Source of the DNA: Streptomyces rochei
Lineage (GTDB): Bacteria; Actinomycetota; Actinomycetes; Streptomycetales; Streptomycetaceae
Assembly: GCA_002155895.1 (NCBI GenBank)
Contig: MUMD01000159.1
Location: 1-49,646, forward strand
Length of the DNA stretch: 49,646 nt
Direction: 5' to 3'
The translations under genes and the position numbers were made by a program. Position 1 is the first letter of the stretch, and every line of letters starts with the position of its first letter. Below, in pieces: positions 32,908 through 41,146 of this stretch. The notes beneath the pieces were generated by a model. The model ran no database searches and was not told the origin of the DNA. It saw nothing but the letters and a program-made list of their open reading frames with translations.

Positions 32908-35900
32908 TCATCGGGCCCCCACCAGCAGCTCCGATGCCTTCTCCCGTTCGGCCATGGCCCGCAGCGGACCCGGCACGGCGGCCAGTGCCGCGTAGGTCCC
33001 CCGCTGCACGACCCGGCCCTCGTCCAGCACGATCACTTCGTCCACGGCCTCGAGACCCGCCAGCCGGTGCGTGATCAGCAGCGTCGTACGGCCCTCGGTG
33101 GCGGCCAGCAGATCGGCGGTGAGCGCGTCGGCGGTCGGCAGGTCCAGGTGCTCGGCGGGCTCGTCGAGCACCAGAACCGGGAAGTCGGCGAGCAGCGCCC
33201 GGGCGAGGGCGAGCCGCTGGCGCTGGCCGCCGGAGAGCCGGGCCCCGTGTTCGCCGACCAGGGTGTCCAGCCCGTCGGGGAGGCCGTCGGCCCACTCCAG
33301 CAGCCGGGCCCGCTCCAGCGCGTCGCGCAGTTCGCCGTCGGTGGCTTCCCTCCTGGCCAGGAGCAGGTTCTCCCGCACCGAACTGTCGAAGAGGTGCGCG
33401 TCCTGGGCGCACAGCCCGACGAGCCGCCGCACGTCGTCACCGGCCAGGGCGTAGGCGTCCACACCGGCCAGGGAGTAGGAACCGGCGTCCGCGTCGAGGA
33501 ACCTCAACAGGACCTGGGCCAGCGTCGTCTTGCCGGACCCGGACGGGCCGACCACGGCGACACGGCGGCCCTGCGTCAAGGTCAGGTCGAGGCCCGCCAG
33601 CGCGTCCCGGCCCTGCCCGGCGTGCCGGGCGGCCAGTCCCTCGAGGACGACCGGGAACGGCGACGCGGGTGCCTGCCGGGGAGTCTCCGGCTCCCGCACG
33701 GGCTCGGGGGCGTCGAGCACCTCGTACACGCGCTCCGCGCTCCTGCGGACGCGCTGGCGGTACTGCACGGCCAGCGGCAGTCCGAGTACGGCCTCGAAGG
33801 CGGCCAGCGGAGTGAGCACCACGACGGCCACGGCCACGCCGGTGAGCCTGCCGTCGGCGACCGCCTGGACGCCGACGAGGGCGGCGCCGGCGACGGTCAG
33901 GCCGGAGATCAGCGCGGTGAGGCCGTCGCCCAGAGCCGTGGCGGTGGCGGCGCGCGAGGCGATCCGGGTGAGCACGCCGTCGGCCCGGCGCGCCTCGGCG
34001 GCGCGTGCGGGCAGAGCACCGGCGACGGTCAGTTCGGCAGTACCGGTCAGCAGGTCGGTCACCCGGGTGGCGAGCACCCCGCGGGCGGGCGCCAGCCTGT
34101 GCTCGGCCCGTCGCGCCACGGCTCCGGTGAGCAGCGGGACCCCGGCCCCGGCCGCCAGCAGGCCGACGGCGAGCACGGCGCCCGCCTCCGGCAGCAGCCA
34201 GGCGGTGAAGCCGACGGAGGCGGCGGAGACCACCACGGCGGAGCCGGCGGGCAGCAGCCAGCGCAGCCAGTAGTCCTGCAGGGCGTCGACATCGGAGACC
34301 AGCCGGGAGAGCAGGTCGCCACGGCGGGTAAGACGCAGACCGGCGGGCGCCAGCCGCTCCAGTCGCCGGTACACGGCGACGCGGGTGTCGGCCAGCATCC
34401 GCAGCACCGCGTCGTGGGACACGAGGCGCTCCGCGTAACGGAACACGGCGCGCCCGATCCCGAAGGCACGCGTCGCCGTCACGGCCACCATCAGGTACAG
34501 CACCGGTGGCTGTTCGGACGCCCGCGAGATCAGGTAGCCGGAGGTGGCCATCAGACCGACGGCGCTGCCCAGGGCCAGGCTGCTGAGCAGCAACGCGAGC
34601 CCCAGCCGCCCGCGCCGGGCCGCCGACATGGCGCGCACCCTGGCGAGGACGCCGCCCCCGCTCTCCGCACCGTCGGACGGATCACCCGGGACCGCCCCCG
34701 CAGGCGCGTGAGCGGTCTCGGTCCGAGGCAGCGAGGCCGGTGACACATCGGGGACGCCGCGGACCGTTGCGGAGCCGGTGGGCTCTTCCAGCCGCACCAC
34801 CCGGTCGGCCACCTCCAGCAGAGCCGGACGGTGCACGACCAGCAGCACCGTCCGGCCCTCCGCCAGCCGGCGCACGGCGGTCACGACCTCGGCCTCGGTG
34901 GCACCGTCCAGGGCGGCCGTCGGCTCGTCCAGCAGCAGCACGGGCCGGTCGGCGAGGAACGCCCGGGCCAGGGCCAGCCGCTGGCGCTGACCGGCGGACA
35001 GACCACTGCCGCCCTCCCCGAGCACGGTCGCCGTACCCTCGGGCAGCGCCTCCACGAACGCCAGCGCGCCCGCGTCCCGCAGCGCCCGCCGTACGGCCTC
35101 GTCGTCGGCTTCGGGCCGCGCCAGCCGTACGTTCTCGGCGATGGTGCCGGCGTACAGGTGCGGATGCTGCGGCACCCAGGCGACGCGGGCGTGCCACTGC
35201 TCCAGGTCGAGGTCGTGGAGGTCGCGGCCCCCGACGCGGACGCGTCCCCCGGTGGGGCTCACGAAACCGAGCAGGGCGTTGAGAAGCGTGGACTTGCCCG
35301 CTCCGCTCGGACCGACCAGGGCGACCGTCTCCCCGGGTTCGACGGTGAAGCTCACGTCCGTCACGGCATCCGTGGCACGTCCGGGATAGCGGACGGTCAC
35401 GCCTTCGTACGCCAGGGCGCCGCCGGTCGGCACGGTACCGGTCCCCGTGGCCGGTACCAGCCGCTCCAGCACGGAGAAGATCTCCTCCGCGGCGGCGAGT
35501 CCCTCGGCCGCCGCGTGGTACTGGGCGCCCACCTGCCGCAGTGGCATATATGCCTCGGGCGCGAGCACCAGCACGACCAAGCCGTCGTAGAGGGCCATGT
35601 CCCCGTGGACGAGCCGCATGCCGATGGTGACGGCGACGAGCGCCACGGAGAGTGTGGCCAGCAGTTCCAGCGCGAACGACGACAGGAAGGCGATCCGCAG
35701 GGTCCGCATGGTCGCCTGCCGGTACTCACCGGTGATGCGCCTGATCGACTCGGCCTGCGCCTTGGCCCGGCCGAAGACCTTCAGCGTCGGCAGTCCGGCG
35801 ACCACGTCCAGGAAGTGCCCGGACAGCCGGGACAGCAACCGCCACTGGCGGTCCATCCGGGACTGCGTCGCCCAGCCGATCAGCACCATGAAGATCGGAA

Positions 35901-36420
35901 TGAGGGGCAGGGTGCCGACGATGATGGCCGCCGAGACCCAGTCCTCCGTGACGATGCGGGCGAGCACCGCGACGGGGACGACCACCGCGAGTCCCAGCTG
36001 GGGAAGGTAGCGCGAGAAGTAGTCATCGAGGGCGTCGACTCCACGCGTGGCCAGGGCGACCAGCGACCCGGTCCGCTGTCCGCCCAGCCATCCCGGGCCG
36101 AGCACGGTGGCCCGCTCCAGCAGTCGGCCGCGCAGTTCGGACTTGACCGCGGCGCTAGCCCGGTGCGCCGCCAGTTCGGTGAGCCAGCCGACCAGTGCGC
36201 GACCGCAGGCCACGACCACCAGGAGCAGCAGAGGGGTGCGGAGTTCGGCTGCCGACATGTCCCGCTGGAAGGCGCCCACCACCACCTCGGCGATGAGCAT
36301 CGCCTGGGCGACGAGCAGGCCCGCCCCGAGGGCGCCCAGCGCGACGACCGCCAACAGGAAGAGGCGGGTGGCGCGGGCGTAGCGCAGCAGACGTGGGTCG
36401 ATGGGTTTCACGTGAAACAT
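32908..36420 (-). CDS. cydCD: CydD-CydC fusion ABC transporter for cytochrome bd assembly
   Basis: This 1170-residue protein fuses two half-transporters that elsewhere are CydD and CydC. It exports thiols needed to assemble the cytochrome bd oxidase. The first half (about 1-560) has a six-helix domain and an ATPase with GPSGAGKST, GLSAGQRQRLALARA and VLLLDEPTAALD. The second half (about 610-1170) repeats this with GPSGSGKTT, RLSGGQRQRLALARA and VLVLDEPAEHLD. The ATG at 36420 (MFHVKP) lies within a parS palindrome and follows GGGAGG closely; the in-frame GTG at 36411 has better spacing. It is 68 bp after cydB and in the same operon. Confidence 0.96.
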   Translation of the reverse strand: MFHVKPIDPRLLRYARATRLFLLAVVALGALGAGLLVAQAMLIAEVVVGAFQRDMSAAELRTPLLLLVVVACGRALVGWLTELAAHRASAAVKSELRGRLLERATVLGPGWLGGQRTGSLVALATRGVDALDDYFSRYLPQLGLAVVVPVAVLARIVTEDWVSAAIIVGTLPLIPIFMVLIGWATQSRMDRQWRLLSRLSGHFLDVVAGLPTLKVFGRAKAQAESIRRITGEYRQATMRTLRIAFLSSFALELLATLSVALVAVTIGMRLVHGDMALYDGLVVLVLAPEAYMPLRQVGAQYHAAAEGLAAAEEIFSVLERLVPATGTGTVPTGGALAYEGVTVRYPGRATDAVTDVSFTVEPGETVALVGPSGAGKSTLLNALLGFVSPTGGRVRVGGRDLHDLDLEQWHARVAWVPQHPHLYAGTIAENVRLARPEADDEAVRRALRDAGALAFVEALPEGTATVLGEGGSGLSAGQRQRLALARAFLADRPVLLLDEPTAALDGATEAEVVTAVRRLAEGRTVLLVVHRPALLEVADRVVRLEEPTGSATVRGVPDVSPASLPRTETAHAPAGAVPGDPSDGAESGGGVLARVRAMSAARRGRLGLALLLSSLALGSAVGLMATSGYLISRASEQPPVLYLMVAVTATRAFGIGRAVFRYAERLVSHDAVLRMLADTRVAVYRRLERLAPAGLRLTRRGDLLSRLVSDVDALQDYWLRWLLPAGSAVVVSAASVGFTAWLLPEAGAVLAVGLLAAGAGVPLLTGAVARRAEHRLAPARGVLATRVTDLLTGTAELTVAGALPARAAEARRADGVLTRIASRAATATALGDGLTALISGLTVAGAALVGVQAVADGRLTGVAVAVVVLTPLAAFEAVLGLPLAVQYRQRVRRSAERVYEVLDAPEPVREPETPRQAPASPFPVVLEGLAARHAGQGRDALAGLDLTLTQGRRVAVVGPSGSGKTTLAQVLLRFLDADAGSYSLAGVDAYALAGDDVRRLVGLCAQDAHLFDSSVRENLLLARREATDGELRDALERARLLEWADGLPDGLDTLVGEHGARLSGGQRQRLALARALLADFPVLVLDEPAEHLDLPTADALTADLLAATEGRTTLLITHRLAGLEAVDEVIVLDEGRVVQRGTYAALAAVPGPLRAMAEREKASELLVGAR
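36405..36418. promoter_or_regulatory. parS site (perfect) over the cydCD start
   Basis: GTTTCACGTGAAAC is a perfect palindrome covering codons 2-5 of cydCD, directly after the ATG. Confidence 0.94.
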
Positions 36421-36441
36421 GCCCTCCCGTCCGGAGGGGGT

Positions 36442-36455
36442 GTTTCACGTGGAAC
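36442..36455. promoter_or_regulatory. parS site (one mismatch) in the cydB-cydCD gap
   Basis: GTTTCACGTGGAAC differs from parS at one base and lies 37 bp from the perfect copy. A third, two-mismatch copy, GTGTCACCTGAAAC, lies at 36464-36477, so three sites fall within 73 bp. Confidence 0.75.
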
Positions 36456-36488
36456 GGGACACCGTGTCACCTGAAACACCCCTCGGAC

Positions 36489-37493
36489 TCAGTGCGCGGG
36501 TTCGGCGATGTGCTGGGTGCCGATCCGCTTGCGGAACACCCAGTACGTCCAGCCCTGGTAGAGCAGGACGAGAGGCGTGGCGACCGCGGCGAGCCAGGTC
36601 ATGATCTTCAGGGTGTAGGGGCTGGACGACGCGTTGGTGACGGTGAGGCTCCAGTCCGCGTCGAGCGTGGACGGCATGACGTTCGGGAAGAGCGTCAGGA
36701 AAAACATCGCCACGGTCGCCACGATGGTGACGCCCGACAGGGCGAACGCCCAGCCCTCTCGTCCGGCCTGAGTCGCCGACAGCGCGACGACCAGGGCGGC
36801 CACGGCCACCACGAGGGCCACCAGGCTCTTGCCGTCCCCGCTGGCGAACTGCGTCCAGAGCAGGAAGGCGAGAACGAGCACGGCCGTGACGACACCGACG
36901 CGCAGGGCCAGGGTGCGGGCCCGCTCCCGGATCTCACCGACGGTCTTGAGCGCCGTGAACACCGTTCCGTGGAAGGTGAACAAGGTCAGGGTGACCAGAC
37001 CGCCGAGGAGCGCGTACGGGTTGAGCAGGTCCCACACCGACCCGACGTACTCCAGATCCCGGTCGATCTTCACGCCGCGGACGATGTTGCCGAAGGCGAC
37101 GCCCCAGAGGAACGCCGGGATCAGCGAGGTCCAGAAGATGGCGGTCTCCCAGTTCCGCTGCCAGCGCTCCTCGGAGCGCTTCACCCGGTACTCGAAGGCG
37201 ACGCCCCGGACGATCAGACAGACCAGGATGGCCAGCAAGGGGAGGTAGAAGCCGGAGAAGAGCGTGGCGTACCACTCCGGGAAGGCGGCGAAGGTCGCAC
37301 CGCCGGCCGTGAGCAGCCACACCTCGTTGCCGTCCCAGACGGGACCGATGGTGTTGATCAGCACCCGCTTCTCGGCCCGGTTCCGGGCGAGCAGCCTGGT
37401 GAGCACGCCTACTCCGAAGTCGAAGCCCTCCAGGAAGAAGTAGCCGGTCCACAGGACCGCGATGAGAACGAACCAGACGTCGTGCAGTTCCAT
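36489..37493 (-). CDS. cydB: Cytochrome bd ubiquinol/menaquinol oxidase subunit II
   Basis: The 334-residue integral membrane subunit pairs with CydA to form the high-affinity terminal oxidase. It opens MELHDVWFVLIAVLWTGYFFLEGFDFGVGVL, the family's N-terminal signature. About eight to nine helices follow, including IGPVWDGNEVWLLTAGGATFAAFPEWYATLFSG. Length is typical of the family. ATG at 37493 follows GAGGGAG, 20 bp after cydA. The operon order is cydA, cydB, cydCD. Confidence 0.97.
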   Translation of the reverse strand: MELHDVWFVLIAVLWTGYFFLEGFDFGVGVLTRLLARNRAEKRVLINTIGPVWDGNEVWLLTAGGATFAAFPEWYATLFSGFYLPLLAILVCLIVRGVAFEYRVKRSEERWQRNWETAIFWTSLIPAFLWGVAFGNIVRGVKIDRDLEYVGSVWDLLNPYALLGGLVTLTLFTFHGTVFTALKTVGEIRERARTLALRVGVVTAVLVLAFLLWTQFASGDGKSLVALVVAVAALVVALSATQAGREGWAFALSGVTIVATVAMFFLTLFPNVMPSTLDADWSLTVTNASSSPYTLKIMTWLAAVATPLVLLYQGWTYWVFRKRIGTQHIAEPAH

Positions 37494-37513
37494 GACAGTG
37501 CGGCTCCCTCGGC

Positions 37514-39019
37514 CTAGTACGAGAAGGCCATCGGCTTGTCGGCGTCACGGAGGTCGCCGCCGATCTTCGTGGGCGGGTTGAGGTCGGCCTCGGTGAGCTC
37601 CGGCGGGCCGGCCTTGACGTACTTGGCGAGCAGCTTGACCTCGATGACGGCGAGGATGGCGTACAGGAGGGTGAAGACGGACATCGACGTGATGACCTCG
37701 GCCGTGGAGACACCGGGGGAGACCGCGTCGCGGGTCTGCATGACGCCGTAGACCACCCAGGGCTGACGGCCCATCTCGGTGAAGATCCAGCCCCAGGAGT
37801 TGGCGATCAGCGGGAACGCCATCGTCCACAGCGCCAGGAGCCAGTACATCCGGCTGAGCCTGGTGCCGAGCGGCTTGCGCAGCAGGACCAGATGCGGCAC
37901 CTCGTCCTCCCCCGTCCGCAGGGCGTCCGGCAGCAGGAACCTCTTCCGCGTCAGCCACAGGCCCAGCAGGCCGAGGGAGAAGGAGGCCATGCCGAAGCCG
38001 ATCATCCAGCGGAAGCCCCAGTAGGCGACGGGGACGATGGGCTTGTAGTCCCCGGGGCCGAACTGCTCCTGGAGGGCCTTGTTGGTGTCGTTGATGCCGG
38101 GCACGTACGAGTCGAAGTCACTGTGGGCGAGGAAGGACAGCAGCCCGGGAATCTCCAGGGCGACCTTGTTGTGCCCCTCGTCGACGTCCCCGTAGGCGAA
38201 GACGGAGAAGGGCGCCGGCTCCTCGCCGTCCCACAGCGCCTCGGCGGCGGCCATCTTCATCGGCTGCTGCTCGTACATGACCTTGCCGAGGGTGTCGCCG
38301 CTGACCGCGGTGAGGATTCCACCGACCGCCAGGGTGACGAGGCCGAGGCGGAGCGAGGTCCGCATCACCGGGATGTGCTTCTTGCGCATCAGGTGGAAGG
38401 CGGCGATGCCCACCATGAAGGCGCCACCTGTCAGGAAGGCCGCGGAGAAGCTGTGGAAGACCTGGTTGAGGGTGGTGTTCTGGGTCAGGACGGCCCAGAA
38501 GTCGGTGAGCTCGGCCCGGCCCTTCTCCTCGTTGATCCGGTAGCCGACCGGGTGCTGCATCCAGGAGTTGGCCGCCAGGATGAAGTACGCCGACAGCAGG
38601 GTGCCGAGCGAGACCATCCAGATGCACGCCAGGTGGATCTTCTTGGGCAGCTTGTCCCAGCCGAAGATCCACAGGCCGATGAAGGTCGACTCGAAGAAGA
38701 AGGCGATCAGCGCCTCGAAGGCGAGCGGAGCGCCGAAGACATCGCCGACGAAGCGGGAGTAGTCGGACCAGTTCATGCCGAACTGGAACTCCTGCACGAT
38801 GCCGGTGACGACACCCATGGCGATGTTGATCAGAAAGAGCTTGCCCCAGAACTTGGTCGCTCTGAGGTACTTCTCCTTCTCGGTACGCACCCAGGCGGTC
38901 TGCAGTCCGGCCGTCAGAGCGGCCAGCGAGATCGTCAGGGGGACGAACAGGAAGTGGTAGACGGTCGTGATGCCGAACTGCCAGCGCGCCAGCGTCTCCG
39001 GCGCCAGAGCCATGTCCAC
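37514..39019 (-). CDS. cydA: Cytochrome bd oxidase subunit I
   Basis: The 501-residue subunit carries all three hemes of the bd oxidase, which reduces O2 to water with electrons from menaquinol at low oxygen. Likely heme ligands are His22 (VYHFLFVP), His189 (QVFHSFSAAF) and Met339 (FRWMIGFG). The GRQPW motif is present in FTEMGRQPWVVYG. The quinol loop is of the short type. GTG at 39019 follows AAGGAGAG by about nine bases; an in-frame ATG lies at 39013. A perfect Rex operator at 39111-39126 controls the promoter. Confidence 0.97.
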   Translation of the reverse strand: MDMALAPETLARWQFGITTVYHFLFVPLTISLAALTAGLQTAWVRTEKEKYLRATKFWGKLFLINIAMGVVTGIVQEFQFGMNWSDYSRFVGDVFGAPLAFEALIAFFFESTFIGLWIFGWDKLPKKIHLACIWMVSLGTLLSAYFILAANSWMQHPVGYRINEEKGRAELTDFWAVLTQNTTLNQVFHSFSAAFLTGGAFMVGIAAFHLMRKKHIPVMRTSLRLGLVTLAVGGILTAVSGDTLGKVMYEQQPMKMAAAEALWDGEEPAPFSVFAYGDVDEGHNKVALEIPGLLSFLAHSDFDSYVPGINDTNKALQEQFGPGDYKPIVPVAYWGFRWMIGFGMASFSLGLLGLWLTRKRFLLPDALRTGEDEVPHLVLLRKPLGTRLSRMYWLLALWTMAFPLIANSWGWIFTEMGRQPWVVYGVMQTRDAVSPGVSTAEVITSMSVFTLLYAILAVIEVKLLAKYVKAGPPELTEADLNPPTKIGGDLRDADKPMAFSY

Positions 39020-39110
39020 GTCGTCACTCTCCTTGCATCGCCACTCGCCGTGGTCGGCGGCAGTTTGTGCGTGTATGTCACACCTAACTCGGGTGCAACC
39101 GGGACACGCT

Positions 39111-39126
39111 TGTGAACGCGTTCACA
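39111..39126. promoter_or_regulatory. Rex operator of the cyd operon
   Basis: TGTGAACGCGTTCACA is a perfect 16-bp palindrome matching the Streptomyces Rex operator TGTGAACNNNTTCACA core. A further half-site, TTCACAA, follows at 39127-39133. Rex is released by NADH, so cydABCD should be induced when respiration is limited by oxygen. The site lies about 92 bp before cydA. Confidence 0.93.
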
Positions 39127-39203
39127 TTCACAAGCAATTATGACGTACAGCTTTTCGACACCGGAAGGGGGGTCCCCTGTGACGTCAACCCCTTGGCGGG
39201 AAC

Positions 39204-39220
39204 TTCAACATCTTGTTGAA
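39204..39220. promoter_or_regulatory. Operator-like palindrome before the cyclophilin-like gene
   Basis: TTCAACA and TGTTGAA form a perfect 7-bp dyad around TCT. It lies nine bp before the ATG at 39230, in an AT-rich spot within GC-rich DNA. It looks like a repressor site; the regulator is unknown. Confidence 0.5.
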
Positions 39221-39229
39221 TTCGCCCTC

Positions 39230-39613
39230 ATGGACATACGGATCTCATGGCCTGCGGGTCACCTCACCGCGGCCCTCGACGACACCCCGACGGCGCAGGC
39301 GCTCCTCAAGGCCCTGCCGCTCACCGCCTCCGCCCACACCTGGGGTGAGGAGGTGTACTTCGACACAGGTGTGTCGGTTTCACGTGAAACGGACGCCCGG
39401 CAGGTCGTCGATCCCGGCACGGTCGCCTTCTGGACCGACGGCGACGCCCTGGCCCTGCCGTACGGGCCCACGCCCCTCTCGCGAGGCGACGAATGCCGCC
39501 TCGCGAGTCCTTGCAACGTCCTGGGCCGCCTCGACGGCGACCCCCGCCTCCTGGCGACGGTGCGCGACGGCGACCCGATACGCGTCGAAGTCATCGACCA
39601 CGTAGGCCAGTAA
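39230..39613 (+). CDS. Cyclophilin-like (TM1367/DUF369-type) protein
   Basis: This 127-residue protein matches the small cyclophilin-like beta-barrel group of unknown function: MDIRISWPAGHLTAALDDTPTAQALLKALP, AHTWGEEVYFDTGV, DPGTVAFWTDGDALALPYGPTP and NVLGRLDGDPRLLATV. Prolyl-isomerase activity is not established for this group. The perfect parS at 39377-39390 is translated as VSRET and interrupts the usual sequence between strands. ATG at 39230 fits the family N-terminus. GTG at 39179, after AAGGGGGG, would add 17 residues. It diverges from cydA and shares its Rex-containing promoter region. Confidence 0.75.
   Translation: MDIRISWPAGHLTAALDDTPTAQALLKALPLTASAHTWGEEVYFDTGVSVSRETDARQVVDPGTVAFWTDGDALALPYGPTPLSRGDECRLASPCNVLGRLDGDPRLLATVRDGDPIRVEVIDHVGQ
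39377..39390. promoter_or_regulatory. parS site (perfect) inside the cyclophilin-like gene
   Basis: GTTTCACGTGAAAC is a perfect parS palindrome lying within coding sequence. Confidence 0.93.
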
Positions 39614-39665
39614 GGCCGGAACGACGCGCGCCGACCGCCGCTGCGACGGACGCGCCACAGCCGTC

Positions 39666-40745
39666 CTACAGCTCCTTGCGGAACTCTTCCGCGACCTTCA
39701 GGAAGATGTCGTTCGCCTCGCTCTCCCCGACCGTCACCCGCACACCCTCGCCCGGGAACGGCCGGATGACCGCACCGGCCTGCTCGCACGCCTCCGCGAA
39801 GGCGACCGTGCGCTCCCCCAGCCGCAGCCACACGAAGTTCGCCTGGGTCTCCGGCACCGTCCAGCCCTGCGAGCGCAGCGCGTCGACCACGCGCGTGCGC
39901 TCGCACACGAGCGAACCGACCCGCCCGATCAGCTCGTCCTCGGCACGCAGCGACGCGATGGCCGCTTCCTGGGCGATCTGGCTCACTCCGAAGGGCACCG
40001 CCGTCTTCCGCAGCGCAGCCGCCACCGGCTCGTGGGCGATGGCGAATCCCACGCGCAGGCCGGCGAGGCCGTACGCCTTGGAGAAGGTCCGCAGCACGCA
40101 GACGTTGGGGCGCTCGCGGTACAGCTCGCAGCCGTCCGGCACCTCGGGATCGCGGATGAACTCGCGGTACGCCTCGTCGAGGACCACCAGGACATCGCTG
40201 GGCACCCGGTCCAGGAACCGCTCCAGTTCGGCCCGCCGCACCACCGTGCCCGTCGGGTTGTTGGGGTTGCAGACGAAGATCAGCCGGGTGCGGTCGGTGA
40301 TCGCGGCCGCCATCGCGTCCAGGTCGTGCACGTCGCCCGGCGTCAGCGGCACCTTCACCGAGGTCGCGCCACTGATCTGCGTGATGATCGGGTACGCCTC
40401 GAACGAACGCCAGGCGTAGATCACCTCGTCGCCCGGGCCGGAGGTCGCCTGGATCAGCTGCTGGGCCACACCGACCGAACCGGTGCCGGTGGCCAGGTGC
40501 GAGAGGGGGACTCCGAACCGGTCCGACAGCTCGCTCATCAGGGAGGTGCAGGCCATGTCCGGGTACCGGTTGAAGGACGAGGCCGCGGCCGTCACCGTCT
40601 CCATCACACCCGGCAAGGGTGGGTACGGATTCTCGTTGGAGGAGAGCTTGTAGGCCACCGGCCCACCGGCCGCGGCGGGCTTGCCCGGCTTGTAGGTGGG
40701 AATACCCTCCAGCTCGGCGCGCAGCTTGGGGCTCGTCTCGCTCAC
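39666..40745 (-). CDS. hisC: Histidinol-phosphate/aromatic aminotransferase
   Basis: The 359-residue PLP enzyme transfers an amino group to imidazole-acetol phosphate or an aromatic keto acid. Segments include [41 protein letters not shown] and the Schiff-base lysine in [18 protein letters not shown]. It lies outside a his operon, so it is probably the second copy (hisC2 type) acting mainly on phenylpyruvate or similar; pheA is in the same window. GTG at 40745 follows GAGGAGG by six bases. A longer ATG start at 40775 is less likely. Confidence 0.92.
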   Translation of the reverse strand: MSETSPKLRAELEGIPTYKPGKPAAAGGPVAYKLSSNENPYPPLPGVMETVTAAASSFNRYPDMACTSLMSELSDRFGVPLSHLATGTGSVGVAQQLIQATSGPGDEVIYAWRSFEAYPIITQISGATSVKVPLTPGDVHDLDAMAAAITDRTRLIFVCNPNNPTGTVVRRAELERFLDRVPSDVLVVLDEAYREFIRDPEVPDGCELYRERPNVCVLRTFSKAYGLAGLRVGFAIAHEPVAAALRKTAVPFGVSQIAQEAAIASLRAEDELIGRVGSLVCERTRVVDALRSQGWTVPETQANFVWLRLGERTVAFAEACEQAGAVIRPFPGEGVRVTVGESEANDIFLKVAEEFRKEL

Positions 40746-41146
40746 CGCAGTCCTCCTCATGTCCACCACCGGCATCGAATACTTCTCACCTTAAGAGGAT
40801 TGGGCGCCGCTGCGTATAGGTGAGGCCAGACCTCATCCGTCACACTGGCAACAAGGGCATCAGGACACGAAGGCGCACGTTTCGGGGGGCGCGCCGCACA
40901 TATATCTACGCGCCGGTGGCTCGCGCCGTGGCGCGCATCCCTCGTGCAGGTGAGTTGAGACCTCTTCGCAACATCGACCACGCGGCAGGCCCTCACAGGT
41001 CGACACGTCAGATACTGGGGTGTCAGTCGCCAACTGGCTTGCAATCAGAGGCTATTACCGCTTAATGATCTTGCAGAAACGTGACTGTCAACGCGTGCAT
41101 ATGCGTCCGCACTACCCCACCCCATGAGCCCTACTATCGGCTCGCC
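40746..41146. other. Divergent promoter region between hisC and the LacI regulator
   Basis: This 401-bp gap holds a minus-strand TATACG -10 (40813-40818) for hisC and a TACTAT -10 (41132-41137) before the LacI gene. The right half is AT-richer. I see no gene in it. Confidence 0.55.
40821..40835. promoter_or_regulatory. Operator-like palindrome in the hisC promoter
   Basis: TGAGGCCAGACCTCA has 5-bp arms around CCAGA. It lies directly upstream of the minus-strand -10 TATACG, in the core promoter spacer, where a repressor would block hisC transcription. The LacI regulator next door is one candidate, but its site would normally be a longer CG-centred palindrome. Confidence 0.35.

Noticed and set aside
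37446..38653. DnaA-box-like TCCACA sequences inside cydB and cydA
   Set aside because: At best partial matches within coding sequence and scattered singly; expected by chance and codon use.
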